From: Plotosus lineatus
Lineage: Eukaryota; Chordata; Actinopteri; Siluriformes; Plotosidae
Length of the DNA: 64,000 bases
Assembly: GCA_024760905.1 (NCBI GenBank)
Contig: CM045735.1
Coordinates: forward strand, 7,369,661-7,433,660
Reading direction: 5' to 3'
A model generated the notes under the pieces. The model was given only the letters and a program-made list of their open reading frames with translations. It did not search any database and was not told the DNA's origin. Shown piece by piece: positions 20,600-31,637 of the stretch; the stretch's first letter is position 1, and each line of letters starts with the position of its first letter. The translations under genes and the position numbers were made by a program.

Positions 20600-20885
20600 C
20601 AGACAAGTTGTTTGTGTCCGCCTCACATCAGAAGGCCTGGGTTTGGGTCCCATCGAACTCCACATGCTCCCGGTACTCCAGTTTCCTCTTACAGTCCGAA
20701 TGCATGTACAGTACATTAGGCTAATCTACCGCTTCAAATTGCCCCTAGTGTTGATATGAGTGGAAATAGTTGTGTGTGTGTGTGTGTACCGAACTATTCA
20801 GGTTTTCCACCGCCTTATCCCAGTGTCAGCTGAGATAGGCTCCCACGTCCCCATGACCCTGACAATACAATTAAGCCATTCTGTG
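20600..20885 (+). mobile_element. V-SINE copy, diverged
   Basis: GAAGGCCTGGGTTTGGGTCC (B box), the shortened core CTCCAGTTTCCTCTTACAGT and the tail GAGATAGGCTCCC are readable. Confidence 0.7.
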
Positions 20886-20996
20886 ACTGAGCGATATGAC
20901 GGAGTTTTATATTCATTAAATAACCCGGGAATTAGATGCAGGACCCTTTTGCTGTCGGGTGGACCTGCTTTCCTCCATCTATCCATCCATTATCTT

Positions 20997-21366
20997 CCTC
21001 TTCTTCTTCTTTTTCTTCTTTTTCTTTCGGCTGTTCCCTTTGTCTCAGGGGTCGCCACAGCGAATCACCTGCCTCCATCTTCGCGGAAGTCATATTAATG
21101 TATGCGCATGTTTGATTTGGTGTATGTTTTTACGTCGGATGCCATTCCTGACACGACCCTTTAGCAAGGGGCGGGAACACGCTGCAGCAATGGTTCTTTT
21201 ACATGAACCTCTCACCATAGACAGTGAGAGACATGGCAGGCCTGTGATAACCCTGTTAGCTGGACTGGGGGGGGGGACAGTGATAACCTTGTTTAGAGTG
21301 GGACTTGAACCCCCAACCTTAGGATCAGCGATCCAGCACCCTATACCACCAGGCCACCAGTGCCCC
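20997..21366 (-). mobile_element. SINE-A with RTE-type tail
   Basis: The minus-strand head (CTGGTGGTATAGGGTGCTGG, B box) and body are those of SINE-A. Beyond the body come GGCATCCGACGTAAAAA, GCGCATACATTAATATGA, then GTGGCGACCCCTGAGAC and the GAAAGAAAAAGAAG end, which are RTE sequences rather than the L2-like tail. Its 5' end touches the 3' end of the RTE element. Confidence 0.85.
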
Positions 21367-24300
21367 TTCTTCTTCTTCTTTTCCTTTCGGCTTTTCCCTT
21401 CAGGGGTCGCCACAGCGAATCATCTGCCTCCATCTCACCCTATCCTTTGCATCTTCTTCTCTTACACCAACGACCTTCATGTCCTCCTTTACCACATCCA
21501 TGAATCGTCTCTTTGGTCTTCCTCTGGGCCTTTTGCCTGGTAGTTCCAGCCTCAGCATCCTATTACCAATATACTCACTATCCCTCCTCTGTACATGTCC
21601 AAACCATCTCAATCTAGCCTCTCTGACTTTGTCTCCAAAAGCGTCTTACATGTGCTGTCCCTCTGACGTACTCATTCCTAATCCTATCCATCCTCGTTAC
21701 TCCCAAAGAGAACCTCAACATTTTCATCTCTGCTACCTCCAACTCTGCCTCCTGTCTTTTCCCCAGGGCCCCTGTTTCCTAACCCATACAGCATCGTTGG
21801 CCTCCAACACCGTTTGTACACTTTTCCTTTCATTTTTGCCGATACCCTCCTATCACACATCACACGGACACTTTTCTCCAACCATTCCAACCAGCCTGCA
21901 CACGCTTCTTGACCTCTTTTCCACACTCGCCATTGCTCTGGATTGTTGAGCCTAAGTACTTAAAATCCTCCACCTTTCTTATCTCTGCTCCCTGTAATCT
22001 CACCGTTCCTCTTTGGTCCTTGGCATTCATGCACATGTACTCTGTCTTACTGAGGCTAATCTTCATTCCCCTCCTTTCCAGGGCATACCTCCACCTCTCT
22101 AGATTTTCCTGCACTTGTTCTCTGCTCTCACTACAGATTACAATGTCATCTGCAAACATCATAGTCCATGGGAATCTTGTCTAACCTCGTCTGTCAGCCT
22201 GTCCATCACCATAGCGAACAAGAAGGGGCTGAGAGCTGACCCTTGATGCAGTCCCACCTCCACCTTGAACTCTTCTGTCCACCGACAGCACACCTCACCA
22301 CTGTCTTACATCTCTCATACATGTCCTGCACCACTCTAACATACTTCTCTGCCACTCCAGACTTCCTCATGCAATACCACAGGTCTTCTCTCGGCACCCT
22401 GTCATATGCTTTCTCCAGATCCACAAAGGCACAATGCAGCTCTGTCTGACCTTCTCTGTACTTCTCCATTAACATCCTCAAGGCAAACACTGCATCTGTG
22501 GTGCTCTTTCTGGGCATGAAACCAAACTGTTGTTCACAAGTGCTGACTTCTGCCCTTAGTCTAGCTTCCACTATTCTTTCCCATAACTTCATCATTATGG
22601 CTCATCAACTTTATCCTCTGTAGTTGCCACAACTCTGCACGTCTCCTTGTTCTTAAAAATGGGCACCAGCACACTTCTCCTCCATTCCTCTGGCATCCTC
22701 TCACTCTCTAAGACCTTGTTAAATGTTCTTGTCAGAAAATCTACTGCTACCTCTCCTAGACACTTCCATACCTCCACGGTATGTCATCAGGACCAACTGC
22801 CTTTCCATTCTTCATCCTCTTCAATGCCCTCCTCACTTCACCCTTACTAATCTTTGCTACTTCCTGGTCCTCAACAGTCACCTCTTCTACTCTTTTTTCT
22901 CTCTCATTTTCCTCATTCATCAGCTCTTCAAAGTACTCTTTCCATCTTCCCAGCACACTTCTGTCATCAGTCAATACATTTCCCTCTCTGTCCTTTATCA
23001 ATCTAACTTGCTGCGTCCTTCCCATCTCTATTTCTCTGCTGTGCCAACCTGTATAAATCATTTTCTCCCTCCTTACTTTCCAGCTGAGCATACAAGTCAT
23101 CAAAAGCACTCTGTTTGGCCTTTGACACTGCTACCTTTGCCTTACGGCTGTGTCTCCTGTACTCCTGTTTACTCTCTTCGGTTTTGTCAATGTCCCACTT
23201 CTTCTTAGCTAATCTCTTCCTTTGTACACCTCCTGCACTTCCTCATTCCACCACCAAGTCTCATATCTACTTTCCTTCCAGATGACACACAAATATTCTC
23301 CTACCTGTCTCCTGATCACATTCGCTGTAGTTGTCCAGTCATCTGGAAGCACTTCCTGACCACCCAAAGCCTGTTTCAACTCCTCCTTGAAGACAACCCG
23401 ACCTCTTCCTTTTCAACTTCCACCACTTTGTCTTCTGCTCTGCCTTTGCCTTCTTCACCTTCCTCACCATCAGCATCATCCTGCACACCACCATCCTATG
23501 CTGTTTGGCAACACTCTCACCCGCTACTACTTTGCAGTCACTGACTTCCTTTAAATTACATCGCCTGCACAAGATGTAGTCTACCTGTGTGCTCCTACCT
23601 CCACTTTTATGAGTCACCCTATGCTCTCTCTCTTCTGGAAAAAGTATTCACCACAGCCATTTCCATCCTTTTTGCAAAATCTACCAACATCTGTCCTTCT
23701 GCGTTCCTGTCCTGGATACCAAACCTACCCATCACTTCCTCGTCCCCTCTGTTTCCTGCACCAACATGTCCATTGAAGTCTGCCCCAATGACCACTCTTT
23801 CACCTCTGGGGTACTCTGCATCACTTCATCTAACTCCCTCCAGAATCTCTCCTTCTCTTCTCTTTCGCATCCTGTCTGTGGGGCATAAGCACTAACAACA
23901 TTGACCATCACACCTTTAATTTCTAACTTGAGACTCATCACTCTGTCTGACACTCTTTTCACTTCTAGAACATTCCTGGCAAACTCCTCCTTCAAGATGA
24001 CTCCGACTCCATTTCTCTTCCCATCCACACCGTGATAAAACAGCTTAAACCCTGCTCCTATGCTTCTAGCCTTGCGACCTTTCCACCTGGTCTCCTGAAC
24101 ACACAGTATGTCCACCTTCCTCCTCTGCATCATGTCAGCCAGCTCTCTACCTTTTCCTGTCATAGTTCCAATATTCAAAGTCCCTACTTTCAGTCCTAGA
24201 CTCATGCCTTTCCTCTTCTCTCTCTGTGCGGACACGCCTCCGCCTCTCCTTCTTGACGTCTTCGACCAACAGTAGTCCAATTTCCATCAGCACCCTGTTG

Positions 24301-24511
24301 GTTGGCGGCACTGATGGCGATGCCGTTGTTAACCCGGGCCTCGACCGATCCGGTATGTCATTCTTTCTTGTGATTCGCATAGTTTATTTGGCATTTGTTT
24401 TACGCCGGATGCCCTTCCTGACGCAACCCTCTGCATTTATCCGGGCTTGGGACCGGTGTGAGGGAGAGACACTGGTTTGTGCCCCCCCCTCACGGCTGCA
24501 TTGCCCCTATT
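21367..24511 (-). pseudogene. RTE-clade LINE, nearly full length, frameshifted
   Basis: On the minus strand the order is: a 5' region with GGATAAATGCAGAGGGTTGC and GGCATCCGGCGTAAAAC; an apurinic-type endonuclease (24280-23732) with LNIGTM, QETRW and VSAYAPQTG; a linker; reverse transcriptase with [13 protein letters not shown] (about 22330) and FADD (22150), so the catalytic aspartates survive; and a C-terminal region with RLRWFGHVQRRD-type motif, RPRGRPKRRF and a stop at CGDP. The 3' end is GGCGACCCCTGAAGGG then (GAA)n. The frame is broken into at least eight pieces, so no active protein is made. RTE/BovB-like elements are about 3.2 kb, as here. Confidence 0.9.
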
Positions 24512-24602
24512 CATCCATTATCTTTGCCATAATTTAGCCATCAGCGGCTTAAGAAATCTTTTGACAACATTTTATGTCACACTTTATTAAAAATTGATAA
24601 GA

Positions 24603-24692
24603 TTAGTGTCCTGCGATGGCCTGGTGAGCTGTTCAGGATGCACTCTGCCCTTGCCCGAAGTTGGCTGAGATGGGATCTAGACTCCTTGCAGC
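24603..24692 (+). mobile_element. SINE-A 3' fragment, split by SINE-C
   Basis: The CCTGCGATGGCCTGGTGAGC block and part of the tail are followed, after a SINE-C insertion, by the remaining tail at 25018-25060 (CCCTGATTAGGATTAAGTG). Confidence 0.8.
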
Positions 24693-25008
24693 AGTAGTAG
24701 GTAGGTAGGTAAGTCTGATGTTATTTTACACCCGAGCCTCGTGGCTCATCAGGCTGGTGCTTATCCCCGGTTTCCATAGCGTGAAGCGACCGGGAGTTCA
24801 ACTGCCCCTGGAGGGGACGCTAGTCCATCGCATGTTATCTTCCCAGTATATTTTTACTGGTACCCATTTATACTGCTGGGTGAACAGAGGCATACTTGTG
24901 GTTGAGACCTTGCCCAGGGATCTTAGCACAGTGAGGGTCTCAGTGGGATTCGAACTCACAACCTCCTGATCATGAGCACAGCACCCTAACCACTACACCA
25001 CCGGCCCC
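24693..25008 (-). mobile_element. SINE-C with 9-bp TSD
   Basis: The duplication CCTTGCAGC lies at 24684-24692 and 25009-25017. The minus-strand head GTGTAGTGGTTAGGGTGCTG and B box GAGTTCGAATCCC are intact. The body matches 12011-12320 and 32038-32332. Confidence 0.9.
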
Positions 25009-25084
25009 CCTTGCAGCCCTGATTAGGATTAAGTGTTTTAGAAAATGAATAAATTAATGAATAAACCAGTTGCAGGCCAATCGG

Positions 25085-25125
25085 GTGGTTTTAATGTTAT
25101 GGCTGATTGGTGCCAGCCTGTATTT
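25085..25125 (+). mobile_element. Tc1-like terminal fragment
   Basis: GGTGGTTTTAATGTTATGG followed by CTGATTGG is the inverted-repeat end of a common fish Tc1-like element, also seen at 41820-41850. Confidence 0.55.
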
Positions 25126-25537
25126 ATGCACTTTTGCGACCATCGATGTCTTTTTGTTTGTTTTGCTTGTTTGTTTTTCTGCTGTAGAAACCGTCGAGGG
25201 GAAAAATCTCAGGGGATCAGCTGGTCTGAAAATAATGGAAAACGGATGTATTTACGAGGGTGCAGAATGTAAATCTGTCAGTTTAATACGCGGGTTACTC
25301 ATTCGTACAACTCGCTGTCCCTTTCCACCGCGTTCCTCTTGTTTTTGTGTGGGGGGTTTTTTTTTTTTTTTAGTCTGTAGTTCCTGAAGATGAATGAATG
25401 AACAAATGAGGTACACGTGTAAAGGGAAAAAAAAAACAAAAAACAAGGAACCTGCTGTGGTACAATCTTTTTATTCTTTGTCCTGTCAGCCTTTTTTTTT
25501 TTTTTTTTAATTTTTTTTTTTTTATGTTGATTGTGCT

Positions 25538-25850
25538 TTTAAACTGGTGGTGTAGTGGTTGGTCACTGCAAGAAGGCCTGGGATTTGATTCCCAGTGTGG
25601 AGTTTGTACGTCCTCGCCGTGCTTTTGCGGGTTGACTCGGGGTTCTACGGTTTCCTCCCACAGTCCAAAAACATACACAGTCGGTAAATTGGCGGATCCA
25701 AATCCCCCTTAGGTTTAAACTGAATGTAAACGGTTGTGTCAGTGTTGGCCCGGCGATGGCTTGGCGAGCTGTCCAGGGTGTACCCAGCCCTCGCTCAGAG
25801 TCGACTGAGATGGGCGGCAACCTGCGTGTGACCCTAATTATAATTGGGTT
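25538..25850 (+). mobile_element. V-SINE copy, full length
   Basis: Head GGTGGTGTAGTGGTTGG, B-box region TTGATTCCCAGTGTGGAG, core GGTTTCCTCCCACAGTCC and tail CCCTAATTATAATTGGG. T runs precede it (25491-25525). Confidence 0.8.
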
Positions 25851-26029
25851 TTTCCATTTGATTGACTGACTGGGCTTCGCATGTTGCGCTGGCTCCTGGT
25901 CTTGATGTACGATATGATATGTACCGTACAGACATCCTGCAGTTGATTTATTGTTCATTGAGTCGCCTGTAATTTGCATATGGTTTAATCCAATTCGAAT
26001 AAAGAGCTTGAAAAAATGTTTCCAAAGGG

Positions 26030-26500
26030 TTGTGTCAATCTGGCAACATGTTCAGGATTCATCCCCGCCTTCCGCTCAGACTTGGCTAGGATAGGCTCCA
26101 GATTTCTTACGACCCTGATGGCTGGTGAAAATAACAGATGGATGGAAGCACATCCGTCTGACAGCGAGAAGGTCCTGCAGTTGAGTCCTTGGCTTGGTGA
26201 CGGCATTGCTTTGTGGAGTTTGAATGTTCTCTCCATGCTTGTGTGGTTTTCCTCCAGGTACTCTGATTTCCTTCCACAGTCCAATGACAGGCACTTTAGA
26301 TCGATAGGCTGCTCCAATTTGTCATAGTTGTGGATGTGAGAGGAAATGGTTGTGCTTGTGTTGACCCTGCAATGGTCTGGCTAGCTGTTCACAATGTACC
26401 CCATCTTTGACCAGTGTCGGCTGAGATACTAATAGGATAAAGCTGTTTCGCTAATGAGTGAGTAAGTGGATGGATGGATGGATGGATGGATGGATGGAAA
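26030..26500 (+). mobile_element. Two abutting V-SINE copies
   Basis: 26030-26150 is a tail-only fragment (GATAGGCTCCAGATTTCTTA). 26150-26466 is a copy from the head region through CAGCGAGAAGGTCC, GGAGTTTGAATGTTCTCTCC and the tail, followed by a (GGAT)n run to 26499. Confidence 0.75.
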
Positions 26501-26585
26501 ACCATAAACTGGTCCTCCACTAAGATTATCTCATGGAATGTACTCCTCCCAAGAGAATACCAGTATGCAGTGTTTGGTTTCAGTA

Positions 26586-26709
26586 AATAGTTATGTTTCA
26601 GTGATTAAGGTTCTTCGCTGATGATCAGAAGGTCATCGATTCAAGCCGCAGTGACCGTTGTTGGAACCCAGTGCAAGGCCCTTAACACTCAGCTGCTCTA
26701 CTGTATACA
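26586..26709 (+). mobile_element. SINE-F head fragment
   Basis: AGTGATTAAGGTTCTTCGCT, GATCAGAAGGTCATCGATTC and GCAAGGCCCTTAACACTCAG are typical of a widespread fish tRNA-derived SINE. Related pieces lie at 37420-37560 and 40140-40200. Confidence 0.6.
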
Positions 26710-26720
26710 TTATTCAGATA

Positions 26721-27029
26721 CATTCATTCATTTATTTTCTGAATTCCTTAGTCCTAATTAGGCTGACGCCCATCTCTGCCGACTCCAGGCGTGGGCAGAA
26801 TACACCCTGGACAGCTCGCCAGGCCATCTCAGGGCAGAAACATGCTGATGGCTATGCAGCTTCTCTTGTCGAAAGTCAGCAATGGTTCTTTTACATGAAC
26901 CTCACGCCACAGACAGTGAGCGATATGGCCGGTCTTTGATAACGCAGTTAGCTGCACCGGGGTTATTCATTTTCTGTATCCGCTTAATCCTAATTAGGGT
27001 CGCGGGGAGGCTGGCGCCCATCACTGGGG
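26721..27029 (-). mobile_element. SINE-A, 5' truncated, with 11-bp TSD
   Basis: TTATTCAGATA flanks the unit at 26710-26720 and 27030-27040. The copy stops at GCTGCACC before the head. A second, tiny SINE-A tail fragment (26970-27025) lies inside it. Confidence 0.85.
26970..27025 (-). mobile_element. 56-bp SINE-A tail-only insertion with its own TSD
   Basis: GGGGTTATTCA occurs at 26959-26969 and 27026-27036. Between them are only the last 56 bp of a SINE-A tail, in the same orientation as the host SINE. Confidence 0.8.
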
Positions 27030-27040
27030 TTATTCAGATA

Positions 27041-27669
27041 AATACAAATGTAAATCAGACAGGTTCCTCCAGCAGGAGGTTCTCAACAACGGCACCTAAT
27101 TTTGTGGACTTGAACACATGCTGAATATTTGTGTGGACTTATTTTCCCCATATGACTGCTCTTAGCTTTTTGGTGGGCGGTCCCATGTGATGAACAGACC
27201 AATCAGTGGGGTGAGGCAGACTCTGTGTTCCTCTGTCACGTACAACACAGATGTTCAACTCAAGGCTGTTTCCGGCCCGCCATCTTATTTTATTTGGCCT
27301 GTAAGAGCTTTCAGAGAATATGATTATCGTACATTCTCTGTATCAAGTACTACCATGCAGCCTAACTCATCATCCTTCCACTAGGTGGCAGCAGCCTATT
27401 TTAAGTCAACAGCTAGTCATTTAAAAGCGAAGAAAGATTGCATGCTAGGTTGTCACTGTTTAGTGTTGTCAGATAATGCAAGTGGAAAAAAACAAATACC
27501 TAAACAATCATTTTGCAGTGCACGGTTTCTCTTTTAGATGTTCACTGAATATTTAGACCTCATTCACCTTTAAGTTGACTGATGGGCCTCGGTGAGAAGT
27601 TTGTTTGTGGTGATATCACAGATGGGGAGTTAAACCCCTGGGACCTACCATCTGCAGAACTTCACACAC
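27041..27669. other. Mostly unassigned; possible hAT end
   Basis: GATGTTCAACTCAAGG followed by CCGGCCCGCCATC (27248-27283) resembles the end of a fish hAT element. The rest shows no gene or known repeat. Confidence 0.4.
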
Positions 27670-27680
27670 TGCTTCGAGTT

Positions 27681-27970
27681 CATTCATCCGTTCATTTTCT
27701 GTAACCGCTGAATCCTAATTAGGGTCACGTGGAGGCTGGCGCCCATCAAAGTCGACGCTGGGCGAGGGCAGGGTACACCCTGGACAGCTCGCCAGGCCAC
27801 ATTCTGACATGATGTCACTTTTCGACTCCATCTAGAACGTGTAGCCTGTAAAATGTAGCAGTCAGTCAACATTGATTGCTATGTTATTTATAAATAGTAG
27901 TTCTGGAATATGGTTTAAAAAATCGTAATCTGAAAAGAAAACCCATACGGCCCATCTTTTGCTTTTAAAC

Positions 27971-28021
<51 letters not shown>

Positions 28022-28246
28022 TAATAAGGGAGGAAATTTACATATTGAAACACGATTGGCCGTTATATGTTATGATGCAATAACCCATTATAGTAAAAGA
28101 AGGGCTTTTATATTGTAATGTGTTTTGTGTCAGATATAAAATTCCTTCATTTTCGGAAACGCTTAATCCTAATTAGGGTCTCACGGAGTGGGGCTTGAAC
28201 CCACAACCTTAGGATCAGCGATCCAGCACTTTTACCACCAGGTCCT
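27681..28246 (-). mobile_element. Composite retrotransposed unit bounded by SINE-A pieces, 11-bp TSD
   Basis: TGCTTCGAGTT flanks the unit at 27670-27680 and 28247-28257. On the minus strand the order is SINE-A head, a SINE-A tail directly fused to it, about 330 bp of non-SINE sequence (28146-27799, with an AAT array), then the 3' part of another SINE-A. The 330-bp part recurs inverted at 29523-29827 with SINE-A tail beside it. Confidence 0.8.
27968..28026. repeat. (AAT)n microsatellite
   Basis: About 17 AAT units with one AAC. The inverted partner at 29650 has only two to three units, so it expanded after the copies diverged. Confidence 0.95.
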
Positions 28247-28259
28247 TGCTTCGAGTTTT

Positions 28260-29255
28260 TAATTGCAATAATGAACATAAAGTCAGGTTTACGTATCATT
28301 TGCTGGAGCATGGGCCACCTTTACCTATAGACATTACATCACAGATTACATCACATCGTGTGAAATGTCTGCTCATTCTAATATGTTTGTAAAAGACGGG
28401 ATGCACTGATTTTTTTTTCAGGAGTGTCCATACAGTGACATACTGGATTGCTTGATTTAAACTTTACCTTATAATAATCGGGCAGCTTCAATCTACATAT
28501 TTTCAGTCCCAGTCTCATTTTAAAAATGCTGCAGCAGGGACATTTTTACACTCGACCAGTCAATGCAATTCCCTTGAAAATATTTAATACTTAAAAAAAT
28601 GATTGAGAGGGAAACCGTTTCTCCAACCTCACTAACTTCCTTCCTGTAGATTTATTTTCAGTCTGTTTTTTTTTTTTTTTTTTTTTTTTTAAACATAAAA
28701 AAAATATCTTCTGACTATTTGTATTTATACTGGTCTATTTGTTTGTTTGTTTGGTGCTTGTTTTATTCCTGCATTCCAAAACTAGCCTCCAGTCCAAACA
28801 GAGGTGCGCTAGCTAAGTGTGCAGGTTTCTATGCTGCTGGTACCAGCAACTTTTTCTACATTCTGAATGAGAAATTGCTTGACGTGACAGTTCCGCACAA
28901 TAAGTAAACAGAAAACAGAAGACGAGCAGCCTGCTCATTTTCATGTTTACGCAGGGTGCGACAGTGGGTTGCCCAAAATAATAAGGAGAAAATAAATAAA
29001 TAAAGTAAGAAGCAGCGAGCAGGAGGGAGGATGAAGAGACTGAGACACAGAAGATGAATCAGGGAAAGGTTTTCTGATGGTAAATTATATGAGTTGTTTG
29101 GAAGCATTAATATTTCCCACGTGATAAATAATAATACAATTTCTGGAGCTGTCCAATTTTCAAATAAATGACAATGAGTGGCAGTGAAGGTCAAAGAAGA
29201 AAGGATAAAAAGAAAAGAAATGAAAAGAAATGCCATTGTTCCACTTTTGTATTGG
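28260..29255. other. No gene or named repeat recognised
   Basis: A T run lies at 28666-28690. Two ORFs on opposite strands (28719-28907 and 29347-28856) lack recognisable domains. Confidence 0.4.
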
Positions 29256-29261
29256 TCTTTG

Positions 29262-29372
29262 GCAGTGCTTCTCAAATAGTGGGGTGCGCCCCACCAATGG
29301 GGGCGCGGTATAATGCCAGGGGGGGTGCATATGACCGTGGTGAACATGCTTTTCTGGAATTGTGTACGAGAA
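29262..29372 (+). mobile_element. hAT-like terminal fragment
   Basis: CAGTGCTTCTCAAATAGTGG, then GGGTGCGCCCCACC and GGGGGCGCGG, is the usual start of fish/vertebrate hAT (Charlie-like) elements. The right end is lost to the adjoining SINE-A. Confidence 0.6.
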
Positions 29373-29522
29373 TTAAGTGTAAAGTCGTTAGCGTGTTTCC
29401 ACCCTGCGATGGCCTGACGAGCTGTCCAGGGTATACTCTGCCCTCACCCCGAGTCGGCTGAGATGGGCGCCAGCCCCCCTGACACCCTAATTAGGATTAA
29501 GCGGTTCAGAAAATGAGTGAAT
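29373..29522 (+). mobile_element. SINE-A copy, 5' truncated
   Basis: It starts at GTCGTTAGCGTGTTTCCACC and runs through the tail CCCTAATTAGGATTAAGCGG. The 330-bp segment shared with 27799-28146 follows immediately. Confidence 0.85.
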
Positions 29523-29827
29523 GAAGGATAATTCTTTTATCTAACACAAAACACATTTCAAAATAAAAGCCGTTCTTTTACTATCTGGTTTATTGCATCA
29601 TAACATATAACGGCCAATCATGTTCCACTATGTAAATTTCTTCCCTTATTATTAGTTTAAAAGCAAAAGATTGGCTGGCTGGGTTTTCTTTTCAGATTAT
29701 GATTTTTTTAATCCACATTCCAAAACTATTATTTATAAACAACATAGCAATCAATGTTGACTGACTGCTACATTTCACAGGCTACACGTTCTAGATGGAG
29801 TCGAAAAGTGACATCATGACGGAAGAA
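29523..29827 (+). repeat. About 330-bp sequence, inverted copy of 27799-28146
   Basis: By eye about nine bases in ten match the reverse complement of 27799-28146. Landmarks are TATAACGGCCAATCATG, GGTTTTCTTTTCAGATTATG and GTTCTAGATGGAGTCG. Confidence 0.85.
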
Positions 29828-30680
29828 TGTTCCTTTAAAACATGACAGCGTGCATTACGTTAGCTGTGAAATTTATTATGAATGACTGGATTAATAACGC
29901 TGCAGTGTTTCATGTACAGATTACCGCCTACCTAAAAGTTTCACTATTACAATCGAAAATTTTTCTCCCAGCTTCATCTGAAGCATAATTTTTCATGCCA
30001 CCAAAGCCTAATACAGATGGCGGTTTTTTCAAAGGGATAATTAGGGCCCTCTTTCATTTTTATTTCTTAAAAAGTTTGCCAGAACGGTTCAGGATGATTG
30101 AGAACAGACGCAGCATCGAGACTCTGATCCCACAGGACACAACAGAAAGGTTCAGCGAGGGGAAATTCACTCCTTTCATGTGTTCACAGGGAAGCAGTCA
30201 GATGTAAAGCTCGCAGGGCGCGGAAAGGCCGCCTTTAACATGTGTAATGTACTTAAAGAATTTTATTAACTCGATGTGAAAGAAGGTCATATTTTCAATT
30301 AGTATGTACTGCACAGGATCAGTATGATCTAATTGATGCCACATCAGGGGAATAAAAAGCGTATATTATGCATTCAAGAGATTTCCTCATTTCTGATTGG
30401 TGGAAATCAACGCAATAATTCTTTGTATCGCATCATTGCCATTGGATAACTGAATTATTTCAGTTTTATCATTAGATAAGTTGAATAATTATGGTACAAA
30501 TAGCACACATGATATAGTAACGTGACCTTTTACTCTGAAAATATTTTGAATGAATAATTAAAGAGTTATAAGATTCATTTGTTTTCATATCACAGGGAGT
30601 GATTCCGTGCAAGCAGATGTTGGCCTTTGGCCTCAGCAGATAATAGCCCCTCAACTGAATAATTCTCCATGTCATACTTC
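29828..30680. other. Unassigned, AT-rich, possible conserved non-coding sequence
   Basis: No repeat is recognised. 30240-30480 is AT-rich with TAATTGATG and GGATAACTGAATTA-type homeodomain-like words, without microsatellites. Function is unproven. Confidence 0.3.
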
Positions 30681-30846
30681 ACCTCAATCACTTACTCACG
30701 CACTTAATTGCCGAACCACTTAATCCTACTATATGGGTCGTGGGGAGGCTGGAGCCTATTTCAGCAGACACTGAATAACACTGGCATAACAGGGCAAGAC
30801 AGAACCATTCACACTCACATAAACACCAAGTGCAAATTTGGAACCG

Positions 30847-31091
30847 CCAGATGGTTTGGACATGTACAGAGGAGGGATAGTGAGTATATTGGTAATAGGA
30901 TGCTGAGGCTGGAACTACCAGGCAAAAGGCCTAGAGGAAGACCAAAGAGACGATTCATGGATGTGGTAAAGGAGGACATGAAGGTCGTTGGTGTAAGAGA
31001 AGAAGATGCAAAGGATAGGGTGAGATGGAGGCAGATGATTCGCTGTGGCGACCCCTGAAGGGAAAAGCCGAAAGGAAAAGAAGAAGAAGTA
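30847..31091 (+). pseudogene. RTE 3' fragment, 5' truncated
   Basis: It encodes the C-terminal end (RWFGHVQRRDSEYIGNRM, RPRGRPKRRF, MIRCGDP and stop) in one frame, then GGCGACCCCTGAAGGG and (GAA)n. It has no reverse transcriptase or endonuclease. Confidence 0.9.
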
Positions 31092-31221
31092 GGCTAACGT
31101 GCCTGTTTTTGGACTGTAAAAGGAAACAAGAGTACTCGGAGGAAACCCATGCAAGCACAGAAAGAACATGCAAAGCCCACAAAGAAACATTCAAGCTCAG
31201 GACTCAAGCCCAGGACCCACT

Positions 31222-31637
31222 TGTTATGGTCTGTGTTTGGGGGAACTTTGAATGTGGTGGCTCTTCTAACTCTGTTTCTCCCCAGCACCTGCGGAGGGAT
31301 GTGGCTAACCGACGCGGGCTGATTGCAGCACGCGCACCTGATCTCTACTATGCTATAAAGACAAGCAGTGCGTTCACCTCGGTGCTAGAAGATTGTCTCG
31401 CATCACGTCTCTGCTTCCCTGTGTTCTCTTTGGCTCCTGGTTCCAGCTCCAGGCTCGACCTAGTTACCCGTGCCTTAGTTCCCAGTGCTTAATGTTTATT
31501 GTGTTTCTCTTCATCACCAGTAGTTACCGTGTTTGCCTCCTGCTTGAGTGCTTCCCCTTTGAGTAAGAAATCGGCTCTGGGTCATCTCACACTGTCACCT
31601 GCATTTCTGGGTCCGGCTGAAAGTTCACTATGTCACA
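31222..31637 (+). mobile_element. Probable solo LTR, 416 bp
   Basis: It begins TGTTATGG and ends ATGTCACA, with TG/CA ends. Five-base flanks CCACT (31217-31221) and CTACT (31638-31642) differ by one base. GCTATAAAGAC near 31350 is a TATA box candidate. No internal retroelement genes are present, so it would be a recombination remnant. Strand is inferred from the TATA word only. Confidence 0.6.

Noticed and set aside
21479..24537. Plus-strand ORFs up to 161 codons
   Set aside because: They are antisense shadows of the minus-strand RTE element, whose motifs are unmistakable on the other strand.
27799..28146. 330-bp segment as an ordinary transposon inserted into a SINE
   Set aside because: Removal would leave two SINE-A tails rather than restoring one SINE, and no TSD is seen at the segment's own edges.
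28856..29347. 163-codon minus-strand ORF
   Set aside because: Hydrophobic composition from AT-rich DNA; it enters the hAT-like end and has no recognisable domain.
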